A DNA stretch of 64,000 nt. Origin: Acetatifactor sp. GTDB lineage: Bacteria > Bacillota > Clostridia > Lachnospirales > Lachnospiraceae. This document shows positions 38,242 to 47,248 of the stretch, in pieces. The stretch covers positions 62,001 to 126,000 of the forward strand of contig JAEEVF010000005.1 of the NCBI GenBank assembly GCA_016290775.1, in the 5' to 3' direction. The notes under the pieces are model-generated. The model did not search any database and was not told the DNA's origin. It saw nothing but the letters and a program-made list of their open reading frames with translations. The translations under genes and the position numbers were made by a program. Position 1 is the stretch's first letter; each line of letters begins with the position of its first letter.

Positions 38242-39753
38242 ATGCAGAATATACTGCAGATGAAGGGTATTGTGAAAAGATTCCCCGGCGTGTTGGCTTT
38301 GAATGGCGTTGATTTCACCTTGCGTAAGGGCGAGATCCATGCCCTCATGGGAGAAAATGGTGCCGGAAAGTCCACGCTGATCAAGGTTTTGACCGGCGTC
38401 TATCAGATGGACGGCGGGGAGATTTATCTGGCGGGCAATAAGATTTCCATCGGATCGCCGCAGGATGCACAAAATAACGGCATCAGCACGGTGTATCAGG
38501 AGATCACGCTCTGCCCGAACCTGACCGTGGCCGAGAACATGTTCATCGGCCGTGAGAGCGGTTCGTGGGTACAACAGAAAGAATATGAAAAGCGTGCGGA
38601 TGAGATCCTGCAAAAGCTGGGGATCCCTGCGAGAAGCGGACAACAGTTGGGGAACTGCTCCCTGGCCGTTCAGCAGATGGTTGCGATCGCTCGCGCCGTA
38701 GACATGGAATGTAAGGTGCTGATCCTGGATGAGCCCACGTCTTCCCTGGATGACAAGGAAGTGCAGATGCTCTTTGATCTCATGCGCAGTCTTCGAAGTG
38801 AAGGCGTTGGGATCATTTTCGTGACGCACTTTTTGGAGCAGGTATATGAAGTCAGCGACCGCATCACGGTGCTTCGAAACGGTGAGCTTGTAGGGGAATA
38901 TCTGACCGCTGAGCTTCCGCAGGTGGAGCTGGTCGCAAAGATGATCGGTAAGGAACTGGACGAGCTGAGTTCCCTGCACGAGGTGGATGAGACCAAGGAA
39001 GAAAAGAAGGAAATCTTCTACGAGGCAAAGGATCTTTCCTCGAGTGAAGCCATGCCCTTTGATTTCAACATCCGAAAGGGTGAGGTCAATGGCTTTACGG
39101 GGCTTTTGGGCTCCGGAAGAAGCGAATCCGTGCGTGCGATCTTTGGCGCTGACAAGGTGAACGGCGGTACCGTCAAGATCAATGGACAGCAGGTGAAGAT
39201 CACCAAGCCGATCGAGGCCATGAAGGCTGGCATAGGGTATCTTGCCGAGGACAGAAAGCGTGACGGCATCATCGCGGAGCTTTCCGTGCGGGAAAACATC
39301 ATTCTTGCGCTGCAGGTCATGAACGGATTCTTTAAGCCTATCAGCCGCAGCGAATCGGAAGCGTTTGCGGACGAATATATCAAAGTATTGAACATCAAGA
39401 CAGCCAGTCGCGAGACTCCCGTAGGGTCCCTCAGCGGCGGAAATCAGCAGAAGGTCATCCTTGCGAGGTGGCTTCTTACGCATCCGGATTACCTGATCCT
39501 GGATGAGCCCACCAGAGGCATTGACGTCGGCACCAAGCTCGAGATCCAAAAGCTTGTTCTGAAGCTTGCGGAGGAGGGCGTGAGCGTGACGTTCATTTCT
39601 TCTGAGGTGGAGGAGATGCTTCGCACCTGCTCAAGGCTCATTGTCATGCGTGATCGTCACGTGGTGGGTGAACTTACGGGCAAAGACCTAAATCAGGAGC
39701 AGGTCATGAAGACCATTGCCGGAGGGGAGGCTGCAGATGAGCAAGAAAAATGA
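38242..39753 (+). CDS. Sugar ABC transporter ATP-binding protein with two ABC domains (MglA/YtfR-like)
   Basis: Length 503 aa, ATG at 38242 after TTTAGGAGGAAAAC. The first ABC domain has Walker A GENGAGKSTL (~37-46) and Walker B LILDEPTSSLDD. The second has the degenerate P-loop GLLGSGRSESV typical of the CUT2 class, the signature LSGGNQQKVILAR and LILDEPTRGID. It drives sugar uptake by the two permeases. The 3' end overlaps the next gene by 17 bp. Confidence 0.93.
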   Translation: MQNILQMKGIVKRFPGVLALNGVDFTLRKGEIHALMGENGAGKSTLIKVLTGVYQMDGGEIYLAGNKISIGSPQDAQNNGISTVYQEITLCPNLTVAENMFIGRESGSWVQQKEYEKRADEILQKLGIPARSGQQLGNCSLAVQQMVAIARAVDMECKVLILDEPTSSLDDKEVQMLFDLMRSLRSEGVGIIFVTHFLEQVYEVSDRITVLRNGELVGEYLTAELPQVELVAKMIGKELDELSSLHEVDETKEEKKEIFYEAKDLSSSEAMPFDFNIRKGEVNGFTGLLGSGRSESVRAIFGADKVNGGTVKINGQQVKITKPIEAMKAGIGYLAEDRKRDGIIAELSVRENIILALQVMNGFFKPISRSESEAFADEYIKVLNIKTASRETPVGSLSGGNQQKVILARWLLTHPDYLILDEPTRGIDVGTKLEIQKLVLKLAEEGVSVTFISSEVEEMLRTCSRLIVMRDRHVVGELTGKDLNQEQVMKTIAGGEAADEQEK

Positions 39754-40816
39754 TAAAAAATTTAGTCTGAATCTTGGCCAGCTGACCATTCCGATCATTG
39801 CGATCCTGTTGCTTGTGCTCTTTAACCTTTTTCGCGATCCGAGCTTTTTCTATATTGGCATTGCGCATAACAACGACGGAAACATAGTGCTTTCGGGAAA
39901 CCTTGTCAGCATCATCAACGGAGCGAGTGAGTTGGCGGTCCTTGCGATCGGCATGACGCTTGTAACGGCGGCCTGTGGCGGACAGGACATCAGCGTGGGC
40001 GCGGCAGCAGCCATTGCGGGCAGCGTTTTTGTAAAGATCCTGAAAAGTGTTCCGAGCATTAACGGTTTTACCGTGCTTGTCGCTTTCGTGAGTGCCTGCA
40101 TCGTTGCCATGATCTTCGGATCCTTTAACGGAACATTGGTAGCCGTGTTTAAGATCCAGCCGATGATCGCGACGTTGATCCTTTACACCTGTGGCCGTTC
40201 CATCGCTTATTGGATCAATGGCGGCGCAACGCCGACCGTGGACAGCCCGATCATTACTGCGATCGGAAGCTTTATCCCTGGCATTCCCATTCCGACGCCC
40301 GTACTTATCGTCGTTGCCGTTGCGATCGCATTTAAGCTCTTGTTCCACTTTACTTCGTTGGAACTCTTTACACAATCCGTTGGCATTAACGGAAGCGCTG
40401 CGCGCCTTAACGGCATCAACGCAACGTTTATGAAACTCCTTTCGTTTATCCTGCTGGGCGTTTGCGTTGCCGTGGCAGGCAGCATCGGCGTAAGCCGCCT
40501 TGGACTGATCAACCATGAAACCCTCCTCCTCGACGTGGAAATGGATACGATCCTTGCGGTTGCCATTGGTGGAAACAACCTTGGCGGCGGTAAGTTCAAG
40601 ATCAGTGGCAGTATCATAGGGGCTTACGTCATCCAGATGCTGACCATCACGCTCTATGCCATGAAGGTTTCGTCCACGGACGTAAAGGCCTACAAGGCAA
40701 TCGTGATCATTCTGCTTGTCGTGATCGGATCTCCCGTGATCAAGGCAAAGTTTGCAAAGCTGACGGCGAAGAGCAAGTTCGGTCAGCCAAAACAACCTGC
40801 GAAAGGAGCGGACTGA
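39737..40816 (+). CDS. Sugar ABC transporter permease (YtfT-like)
   Basis: Length 359 aa from ATG at 39737 behind GGAGGGGAGG; an earlier TTG in frame is not needed. The protein has about nine hydrophobic helices and the CUT2 permease box DISVGAAAAIAGSVF near residue 83, with VAVFKIQPMIATLILYTCGR and a C-terminal AVAIGGNNLGGGKF loop. It forms one half of the sugar channel together with the following protein. Confidence 0.9.
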   Translation: MSKKNDKKFSLNLGQLTIPIIAILLLVLFNLFRDPSFFYIGIAHNNDGNIVLSGNLVSIINGASELAVLAIGMTLVTAACGGQDISVGAAAAIAGSVFVKILKSVPSINGFTVLVAFVSACIVAMIFGSFNGTLVAVFKIQPMIATLILYTCGRSIAYWINGGATPTVDSPIITAIGSFIPGIPIPTPVLIVVAVAIAFKLLFHFTSLELFTQSVGINGSAARLNGINATFMKLLSFILLGVCVAVAGSIGVSRLGLINHETLLLDVEMDTILAVAIGGNNLGGGKFKISGSIIGAYVIQMLTITLYAMKVSSTDVKAYKAIVIILLVVIGSPVIKAKFAKLTAKSKFGQPKQPAKGAD

Positions 40817-40818
40817 TC

Positions 40819-41874
40819 ATGGACGAGAAGATGATAGAAAAATTAAAATCACAAAAGACCTATCGTAGGGAGCCCCTGACGGACACGCAGCTCCTTATGA
40901 CGATCACGATCTGTATTTTCATGGCAATGTATGTTTTGGCCATGGTGTTCCTAAAGGGCGGTTTCCTGCATCCACAGCAGGTGTTTGACATGCTCAATGA
41001 CAATGCAAGCCTGATCATTGTTTCCTGCGGCCTGACCATCGTCATGATCGGCGGCGGCATTGACATCAGCGTTGGCGCCGTGACCTCTCTTGTGGTCATG
41101 AGCTGCGTCATGTACCTCAATAATGGCGGGAACATTTTTGTGTCGATCCTTCTTGCACTCGGCATTGGTCTTGCGTTTGGTCTGGTGCAGGGGTTCCTGA
41201 TCAGCTATCTGGAGATCCAGCCCTTCATCGTCACGCTGGCAGGAATGTTCTTCGCAAGAGGCATGACGACGATCCTTTCCGTGAACCCGCAGAAGGCGGC
41301 GCACGAAGGCTTTGCGAAGCTCCGTGAAGTGAAGATCGAGATCCCTTGGCTGGGATATTACGCAAAGAACGGCAATCTGGTGCCGGCCCGCATGGAGCTT
41401 GGCGTCGTGGTGGCCTTTGCATGTCTGATCGTGATCTTTATCCTGCTTGGTTTCATCCGCCTCGGTCGCAACTTCTATGCCATGGGCGGAAATCAGCAGA
41501 GCGCTCTGATGCTGGGCATCAACGTCAAGAAAACACGCTTTTTGAGCTATGTGATCAGCGGCGTTTTGAGTGGCATTTCCGGTTATGTGTTCATGATGCA
41601 CACGGGCGCCGGCAATGCGACTAACGCAGCCGGCATGGAGATGAATGCAATTGCTTCCTCCATCATCGGCGGTACGCTTCTGACCGGCGGCGTGGGTAAC
41701 GTGGCAGGAACCTTCTTTGGCACGCTGACCCTTACCACCATCAAGAAGATCGTGGTGTCAAGCGGTCTGAGGGAGCCCTGGTGGCAGAGCATCACCACGG
41801 GCGGAATGCTGTGCTTTTTCATTCTCCTGCAGAGCGTCGTGCTTGGGTATCGCGCCAAGAAGAAAAAAGCATAA
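40819..41874 (+). CDS. Sugar ABC transporter permease (YjfF-like)
   Basis: Length 351 aa, ATG at 40819, two bases after the previous stop; ribosome site AAAGGAGCGGAC lies in the preceding gene. Typical parts: GLTIVMIGGGIDISVGAVTSLVV, FLISYLEIQPFIVTLAGMFF and the cytoplasmic loop AIASSIIGGTLLTGGVGNV. The pairing of two different permeases with one double ATPase follows the galactofuranose-type layout (ytfQ-ytfR-ytfT-yjfF). Last gene of the operon; a terminator follows. Confidence 0.9.
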   Translation: MDEKMIEKLKSQKTYRREPLTDTQLLMTITICIFMAMYVLAMVFLKGGFLHPQQVFDMLNDNASLIIVSCGLTIVMIGGGIDISVGAVTSLVVMSCVMYLNNGGNIFVSILLALGIGLAFGLVQGFLISYLEIQPFIVTLAGMFFARGMTTILSVNPQKAAHEGFAKLREVKIEIPWLGYYAKNGNLVPARMELGVVVAFACLIVIFILLGFIRLGRNFYAMGGNQQSALMLGINVKKTRFLSYVISGVLSGISGYVFMMHTGAGNATNAAGMEMNAIASSIIGGTLLTGGVGNVAGTFFGTLTLTTIKKIVVSSGLREPWWQSITTGGMLCFFILLQSVVLGYRAKKKKA

Positions 41875-41896
41875 GGGCTATTTATCACGACAAGAG

Positions 41897-41926
41897 AGCC
41901 ACAACGGAGACGTTGCGGCTTTTTTG
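41897..41926 (+). terminator. Terminator of the sugar transporter operon
   Basis: AGCCACAACG and CGTTGCGGCT pair around GAGA with one mismatch and are followed by TTTTTTG. Confidence 0.8.
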
Positions 41927-42040
41927 TTTTTGTGGTAAAATATGCTGGAAACGAAGTTTCCTGCACGTGAATTTGCGAAGCAAATTTGCGCTGAGCGGTC
42001 GAAAAAAACGAAAGCAAGTTATGGAAACAATTTTCTTGTT

Positions 42041-43189
42041 ATGAAAAAATATATGAAACGATTTATGAATTTCATGAAGCTGATCCACATGCGCACGATC
42101 CTTCTGATCCTCGCGTTGTACTTTACCATGTGTTTCGTCTGCTTCATCGTGCTGAAGGTGAACGGTGAGAACACGCCGTTCTTCGACATTGTCGTGTTCA
42201 ACCTCCTCGCGGTGATCGGCAACGATTACATGTACGTGGACAATGTTTGGACGAGGCTTGCCGGGATCTTCATCCTGGCGCTCGGCATGGTGGGGCTGTC
42301 CACCATCACCGGTTATGTTTCGTCGGCATTTGTCGCAAGAAGGTTGAACCTGGAGAGAGGGGTGAAGAAGATGCAGGGCATGAAGAATCACATTATCATC
42401 TGCGGATGGAAAAACGATATCAAGATCCTGATCCAAGGGATCCTTCGCAAGAACAAGGAGCTGAAGGTTTCGGACATCATTCTGGTGAGTAGCGTGGACG
42501 ATTCCAAGACGGAGCCCCTTCGCGATGACAAAGAGCTGGCAGGCCTCAACATCCTGAAGGGCGATTACACGGAGGAGCAGACGCTCCTTAAGGCGAACGC
42601 GAAGGAGGCTTCCAAGGTGCTCATCATCGGCGAGAACCTGGAGAACCTGGATGAGGAGCTTGTGGACTCGCGTGTTTTCGTCGGTACGCTTTTGGTGCGC
42701 AAATTGAACCCGAAGTGCCACATCTGCGCGGAGATCAAGACGGAAAGATATAAAAACTATCTGGAGAGCCAAAACTGCGCGGAGGTCATCTACGTGGACG
42801 AGTACACGCGTTATATCTTAAGCACTTCCACGAATTACGGCGGCATGAGCAAGGTCATGAGTTCCTTCCTCGACAACGGCGACGGCGTGTCGGTGCAGAT
42901 CGCGCCGATCAGCGACAAGTGGATCGGAAAGAAGTATGGCGAGCTCTTTGAGTGGTACAAGAAGGAGCAGAATATCCTCCTTTTGGGCGTCCTCGAGAAC
43001 ATGGGCGTGGAGCGTGAGCTGAAGCACCAGATCCTTTCGGAGGCGCAGAAATCCACCAATTACGGAGAGATCATCCAGAGGATAAAGTCCGTGAAATCCA
43101 TGGAGACCAACTGTCCGCACCTGAACCCCGGCGATGATTACGTGCTCGACAAGAACATGGGCGCGATCATCCTTGGCGACGAGGTGTAA
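42041..43189 (+). CDS. Two-TM ion channel with cytoplasmic RCK/TrkA domain and atypical filter
   Basis: About 382 aa from ATG at 42041 (MKKYMKRFMNF); ribosome sites are poor for all candidate starts, and the frame is open to 41942. TM1 is RTILLILALYFTMCFVCFIVL, a pore helix FFDIVVFNLLAVIGND follows, then TM2 WTRLAGIFILALGMVGLSTIT. The RCK domain begins NHIIICGWKNDIKILIQGIL and runs to the end in two lobes. The filter position, normally TVGYGD, reads AVIGND, so selectivity for potassium is doubtful. The closest architecture is MthK-like. A cNMP-binding protein encoded 90 bp later may act as its regulatory subunit. Confidence 0.78.
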   Translation: MKKYMKRFMNFMKLIHMRTILLILALYFTMCFVCFIVLKVNGENTPFFDIVVFNLLAVIGNDYMYVDNVWTRLAGIFILALGMVGLSTITGYVSSAFVARRLNLERGVKKMQGMKNHIIICGWKNDIKILIQGILRKNKELKVSDIILVSSVDDSKTEPLRDDKELAGLNILKGDYTEEQTLLKANAKEASKVLIIGENLENLDEELVDSRVFVGTLLVRKLNPKCHICAEIKTERYKNYLESQNCAEVIYVDEYTRYILSTSTNYGGMSKVMSSFLDNGDGVSVQIAPISDKWIGKKYGELFEWYKKEQNILLLGVLENMGVERELKHQILSEAQKSTNYGEIIQRIKSVKSMETNCPHLNPGDDYVLDKNMGAIILGDEV

Positions 43190-43279
43190 CTGAAAACAGG
43201 CGCAGCTAGCAAAGCCACGCCGCAAAACAAGCACACCCTGGCAACCGGCGGCATGGCCGCAACATCAGGAGAACACCAC

Positions 43280-43762
43280 ATGGAATACGTAAAATACTTA
43301 AGGGCGTTCCCGCTTCTTTCGAAGATCGGGGATGAGGACCTAAAGGCCCTGGCAGGCCTTCTAAAAGAGCATAAAATCGCGGCCGGCGAGAACGTGATCA
43401 CCGAGGGCGACGTGGGCGCGGAAATGTATATTCTCATCGAGGGCAGCGTAGATATAATAAAAACGACTGTTTTTGGCGATAAATTTGTTGTGGCCACTTT
43501 GAACGCGGATGACCACTGCGTTTTCGGCGAGATGGCCATGATCGACAATGACAAGCGTTCCGCGACGGTGCGCGCAAAGACGAACTGCAAAACGCTTTCC
43601 ATCGATCACGCAAGCTTTGAGCGCTTTTGCGATGAAAGACCGCAAAGCGGCGTAGAGCTCCTTCGCCTTATCAGCATCAACCTGGTGCGGAACATTCGAA
43701 CGGAGAACAACAATCTGCGGATGGTTTATCAGGCACTCATCGAAGAGATCGAGATGGGGTGA
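43280..43762 (+). CDS. Cyclic-nucleotide-binding domain protein, 160 aa
   Basis: ATG at 43280 follows TCAGGAGAACACC; an earlier in-frame ATG has no ribosome site. The cNMP fold spans ~5-130: FPLLSKIGDEDLKALAGLL, GENVITEGDVGAEMYILIEG and the phosphate-binding cassette FGEMAMIDNDKRSATVRA, whose Glu and Arg are those that hold the ribose and phosphate. There is no HTH, so it is not a Crp-type activator. A C-terminal helix (~130-160) could dimerise or bind the channel. The arrangement channel gene plus separate sensor gene is unusual. Confidence 0.82.
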   Translation: MEYVKYLRAFPLLSKIGDEDLKALAGLLKEHKIAAGENVITEGDVGAEMYILIEGSVDIIKTTVFGDKFVVATLNADDHCVFGEMAMIDNDKRSATVRAKTNCKTLSIDHASFERFCDERPQSGVELLRLISINLVRNIRTENNNLRMVYQALIEEIEMG

Positions 43763-43769
43763 CGTTCCA

Positions 43770-43843
43770 GCATTCGCAAGCATGACATAACACAGGATTG
43801 ATCGGCAAAGAATGACATAACACAGAACCAATCAGCAAAAGGA
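43770..43843 (+). repeat. Tandem duplication of about 35 bp before the 230-aa gene
   Basis: GCATGACATAACACAGGATT...ATCGGCAAAG is followed by GAATGACATAACACAGAACC...ATCAGCAAAAG. The second copy carries the AAAAGGAGATG ribosome site of the next gene. Confidence 0.65.
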
Positions 43844-43852
43844 GATGACGGC

Positions 43853-44545
43853 ATGGCACACGTGGAAATGACCGACAAGGAAAAGGCACTTTTAGACCTC
43901 GCCTATACGGACGGGGAACGGATTTCGGAAGGCAAGCTTTTTGATTATCAGGAGAAGGCGCTCTCGGAGCTTCGCGCAATGACCTTTTACCTGAAGAAAA
44001 AATATCCCAATGAGGATCTGGAGATCATCTCGTTCCGTCCAGCTTCACAAAAGAGCGGCGCCGAGGCGCAGTTCATTCAGCCTGGCATTGACTCGACGGA
44101 ATATCTTCTCAAATACGACAACGGCAATTACGTTGACAACTTCTACGACGTTCCGTTTGAGAGGGAATATGACGCCATCGTTGAGAAGCTCTTAAAGGAG
44201 GGCGGCATTGACGCGCGGGTTTACACCACGTTCCCGTTCCTCATCAGCGCTGACATCAAGTCCGGGCAGGAACTGATGGACCACAGGCCTTTCCTCGGCA
44301 GGACTTCCCAGCTTTATATCATCGTGGACGAGCTTCCGGATGATGAGCAGGCGGAGGCCGTGGCAGAAAAGGTGCAGGACATCTTTAACGAAAACAGCGT
44401 TTACGGCAGCGGCATGGTGTTCTTCCTGCTGAAGGATGCGGTTCCCGAGTGCAAGAGCGTGATCGAGCTCGATGCCTACGCAAGGAACAGAAAGAACCTT
44501 CGCAACATTGTGAGCGCGGCGTTCCGCTGCTTCCACGTGAAGTAA
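43853..44545 (+). CDS. Uncharacterised 230-aa protein
   Basis: ATG at 43853 behind AAAAGGAGATGACGG. No domain recognised. Soluble; the N-terminal 60 residues form an acidic helix followed by YLKKKYPNEDLEIISFRPAS; the middle is rich in Tyr and Asp (STEYLLKYDNGNYVDNFYDVPFEREYDAI), and QLYIIVDELPDDEQAEAVAEKVQDIF is a strand-helix unit. Lies between the cNMP protein and the lipase/ligase fusion with short gaps. A 14-bp piece of its 3' end is repeated after the stop. Confidence 0.66.
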   Translation: MAHVEMTDKEKALLDLAYTDGERISEGKLFDYQEKALSELRAMTFYLKKKYPNEDLEIISFRPASQKSGAEAQFIQPGIDSTEYLLKYDNGNYVDNFYDVPFEREYDAIVEKLLKEGGIDARVYTTFPFLISADIKSGQELMDHRPFLGRTSQLYIIVDELPDDEQAEAVAEKVQDIFNENSVYGSGMVFFLLKDAVPECKSVIELDAYARNRKNLRNIVSAAFRCFHVK

Positions 44546-44567
44546 GCTTTGCCGCTTCCACGTGAAG
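44529..44567 (+). repeat. Repeated 3' end of the 230-aa gene
   Basis: GCTTCCACGTGAAG occurs at 44529-44542, the end of the gene, and again at 44554-44567 after its stop. The same kind of trailer duplication is seen behind the lysozyme gene. Confidence 0.7.
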
Positions 44568-44616
44568 CAAATCCTTGCTTTGCCTAAAGCAAAATTCTTT
44601 GAGGAGATCTGAGAAA

Positions 44617-47076
44617 TTGGAAAAGAAATCGACGCTTTACAAGATGGATGAATTGCTCCTTTTGGAGCTTTTGACCTACCTTCCGGACGAGTCCCCCTTT
44701 GTTTCCGTGCTGAATGCGGATGACAAGACCGTCAGGGAGTACGTGAACGGCATTGACGTATCTCGTATCGATGACGATGCCGTATATAATTCCTGCATGG
44801 TAGGCTATGACTGGAAGAACATCGTCATGGCCCTTGAAAAGAATAAAAAGATCTTGGATGCATATATCGCCTTGCCGCATCTTGACACGGCTTACGGCGG
44901 TGGCGGCGGCATTTCCTGCGTGTTCCTGAATGAGAAGACGAAGGAGGCGGTGGTTGCCTTCCGCGGCACGGCCTCGAATGAGTGGGTGGACGATTTCGTC
45001 AGCGCAAACACGGTGGATTCCCTGCAGCAGATCAATGCACTGGAATGGTACAAGTCCGTGTACGAAAAGCTTGAGCTGGAAAACTACACCGTGACCGTGA
45101 TCGGGCATTCCAAGGGCGGTAATAAGGCGAAGTACATCACCATTCTGAATGATACGCCTGCGCGCTGCGTGTCCTTTGACGGACAGGGTTTTTCGGATGA
45201 ATTCATTGAGCATTACAAGCATAAGATCCTGCGTCGTCAGGAGCTCATCGAGAATCACAACATCGACTTTGATTACGTGAACATCTTGATGAACGACATC
45301 GGTAAGAAGACTTATTACATCGGCTATGATTACGGCAGATTTGGTTTTGCCGAGAGCCATGCGCCAAACACCTTCTTCGATTTTGGTGAAAACGGTGCGT
45401 ACAAAATGCGCGTGAACCCCAACGGTCAGCGTCCGGAGATGCAGATCATGGATCAGTTCATCAACAGCATGATCCGTTCCGGCGTTTCACCGAAGGAGCA
45501 GGCGGAGACCAACCGTCTGATCGGTATTCTTGTGGAAAAGGCTTTTGCCATTGGCAAGGAAAACACGGTGGTCGAGTATATCAACCTGTTCTGCGACCTC
45601 GTGGGCGATCCGACCTACTCCGACAATACGGCGTATCTGCTCGCCTTCTGCATCAAGTATTCACGTCAGAACAAGGACTTTTTGAAGGCGCTGAAGGACA
45701 TCCTTCTCAACTTCAAGATGGACGACATGGTGAAGATCGTCGACATGTTTGATGACCTTGTGAACTCAAGAAAGCTCGGCGCGATCATAGACTTGTCGAA
45801 CTTCCTGATCACCCACGTAAACGGCGTGTTGGTAAAGCAGATCCAGCTGATCTGCAAGAAGAAGTACAGTATTGAGCTGACTGCGGATCAGGTACGCGGC
45901 GTTTTGCAGATTGTCTGCATGACGAAGGAAATGCTTAAGACCCTCGAGCTTGACATGGATGGCTCCGACATCGTCCTGACGGAGGAGGATGCCGCTCCCG
46001 AGGAGTTCGAGCTTCCTGAAAATCTCAACATCGTGGTGCTGGCGGGCGGTCTCTCCAACGAGAGAAACCTTTCGCTCAAGAGCGGCTACGTGGTGTCCAG
46101 CGTGCTTGCGGACAAGGGCCACAACGTGATCCTCCTCGATGCCTACATGGGCTATAACGAGGAAGAGGAGATCATTCCCAATGCCTTCGAGGATCCGGCG
46201 AAATATTCCCTCGAAATGACGGACATTCCGGATGACATTCCGGATCTGTGGGCCGTGCGCAAGAGAAGGAAGGATCAGTCGGGCGCATATTTTGGACCGA
46301 ACGTGCTGCAGATCTGCCGTCAGGCGGACCTGGTGTTCATTGCGTTGCATGGCGCAAGCGGTGAGAACGGCAAGGTGCAGGCAACCTTTGACATGCTTGG
46401 CATCCAGTACACTGGTTGTGATTATTTCTCCTCCGCCATTTCTTCGAATAAGTCGGTGGCGAAGCAACTGCTGGAGGAGTCCGGCATTCCCGTGCCGAAG
46501 GGCTTCTGTGCCTTCAAGAACGAAAAGATCGGCGATCCCAAGGATTACGGCCTGTCCTATCCCGTGATCGTAAAGCCGAACAACGGCGGCATCGGCCTTG
46601 GCATATCCGTTGCCAATGACAAGAAGTCCTACGTAAAGGCTCTCACGGAGGCCTTCCGCTGGGAGAACGAGGTCATCGTGGAGGAATATGTCAAGGGTCA
46701 TGAGTTTGCAGTTGGCTGTCTTGACGGCAAGGCGCTTCCCGTGATCGAGGTGCTTCCGCTTGAGACCCGCGACAAGAATGAGGGCATGTCGCTTCGCGGA
46801 GAACGCGTTCAAAAGTGCCCTGCGGAAATCCCGGAATATCTTTCCGACGAGTTCCAAAAGACCGCGGAGGAAGTTGTTTCGATCCTTGGCGTCAAGGCTT
46901 GCGGCAAGGTGGACATTATCCTCAAGGAGGATGAATCCTTTGTGGTTCTTGAGTGCGATTCCCTGCCTCAGCTCTATCAGGACGCACACCTTGTTCTGGA
47001 GGCAAATGCAGCCGGCATTGACTTCGTGGATCTTTGCGAAAAGATCATGGAGATGAGCCTTCGCAAGAAGAAATAA
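44617..47076 (+). CDS. Fusion of a lipase-like (DUF2974) domain and a D-Ala-D-Ala-ligase-like ATP-grasp domain
   Basis: About 819 aa from TTG at 44617 with GAGGAG 11 bp upstream; ATG at 44644 is an alternative. Residues ~1-290 are an alpha/beta-hydrolase of DUF2974 type: VAFRGTASNEWVDDF, then VIGHSKGGNKAKY with the nucleophile Ser. A helical linker fills ~300-465. From ~468 a Ddl-like ligase follows: NIVVLAGGLSNERNLSLKSG, FIALHGASGENGKVQATFDM, QYTGCDYFSSAISSNKSVAK, YPVIVKPNNGGIGLGISV, GKVDIILKED, ECDSLPQ. The normal ExNxxPGxT end motif is replaced by ECDSLPQLYQ, so the product may differ from D-Ala-D-Ala. The fusion is very unusual; the two halves may act on one wall- or lipid-linked substrate. 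Confidence 0.83.
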   Translation: MEKKSTLYKMDELLLLELLTYLPDESPFVSVLNADDKTVREYVNGIDVSRIDDDAVYNSCMVGYDWKNIVMALEKNKKILDAYIALPHLDTAYGGGGGISCVFLNEKTKEAVVAFRGTASNEWVDDFVSANTVDSLQQINALEWYKSVYEKLELENYTVTVIGHSKGGNKAKYITILNDTPARCVSFDGQGFSDEFIEHYKHKILRRQELIENHNIDFDYVNILMNDIGKKTYYIGYDYGRFGFAESHAPNTFFDFGENGAYKMRVNPNGQRPEMQIMDQFINSMIRSGVSPKEQAETNRLIGILVEKAFAIGKENTVVEYINLFCDLVGDPTYSDNTAYLLAFCIKYSRQNKDFLKALKDILLNFKMDDMVKIVDMFDDLVNSRKLGAIIDLSNFLITHVNGVLVKQIQLICKKKYSIELTADQVRGVLQIVCMTKEMLKTLELDMDGSDIVLTEEDAAPEEFELPENLNIVVLAGGLSNERNLSLKSGYVVSSVLADKGHNVILLDAYMGYNEEEEIIPNAFEDPAKYSLEMTDIPDDIPDLWAVRKRRKDQSGAYFGPNVLQICRQADLVFIALHGASGENGKVQATFDMLGIQYTGCDYFSSAISSNKSVAKQLLEESGIPVPKGFCAFKNEKIGDPKDYGLSYPVIVKPNNGGIGLGISVANDKKSYVKALTEAFRWENEVIVEEYVKGHEFAVGCLDGKALPVIEVLPLETRDKNEGMSLRGERVQKCPAEIPEYLSDEFQKTAEEVVSILGVKACGKVDIILKEDESFVVLECDSLPQLYQDAHLVLEANAAGIDFVDLCEKIMEMSLRKKK

Positions 47077-47093
47077 AAAAATTAGAGTTTTTG

Positions 47094-47123
47094 AAAGGTC
47101 GCCCGCAAGGCGACCTTTTTTTT
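47094..47123 (+). terminator. Terminator after the lipase/ligase fusion gene
   Basis: AAAGGTCGCC and GGCGACCTTT pair perfectly around CGCAA and merge into a run of eight T. Confidence 0.85.
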
Positions 47124-47248
47124 CGTGCCATGTGGTAGGATGGTCTTACGAAGGAAGGAAACAGCAAACTTCCAAAAACACCGCCCCGCGAAAGGCAGGG
47201 GCCAACGAAAGCAACCCCTGGCGGGGAACACGAAAGGAGAACAAAGTT

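Noticed and set aside
38200-39549. 449-aa minus-strand reading frame opposite the sugar ATPase gene
   Set aside because: The plus strand encodes an intact double-ABC protein; the antisense frame has no motif and is open only because of codon bias.
42041-42240. Ordinary potassium channel
   Set aside because: The overall layout fits, but the filter does not contain TVGYGD or a close variant, so potassium selectivity was not assigned.
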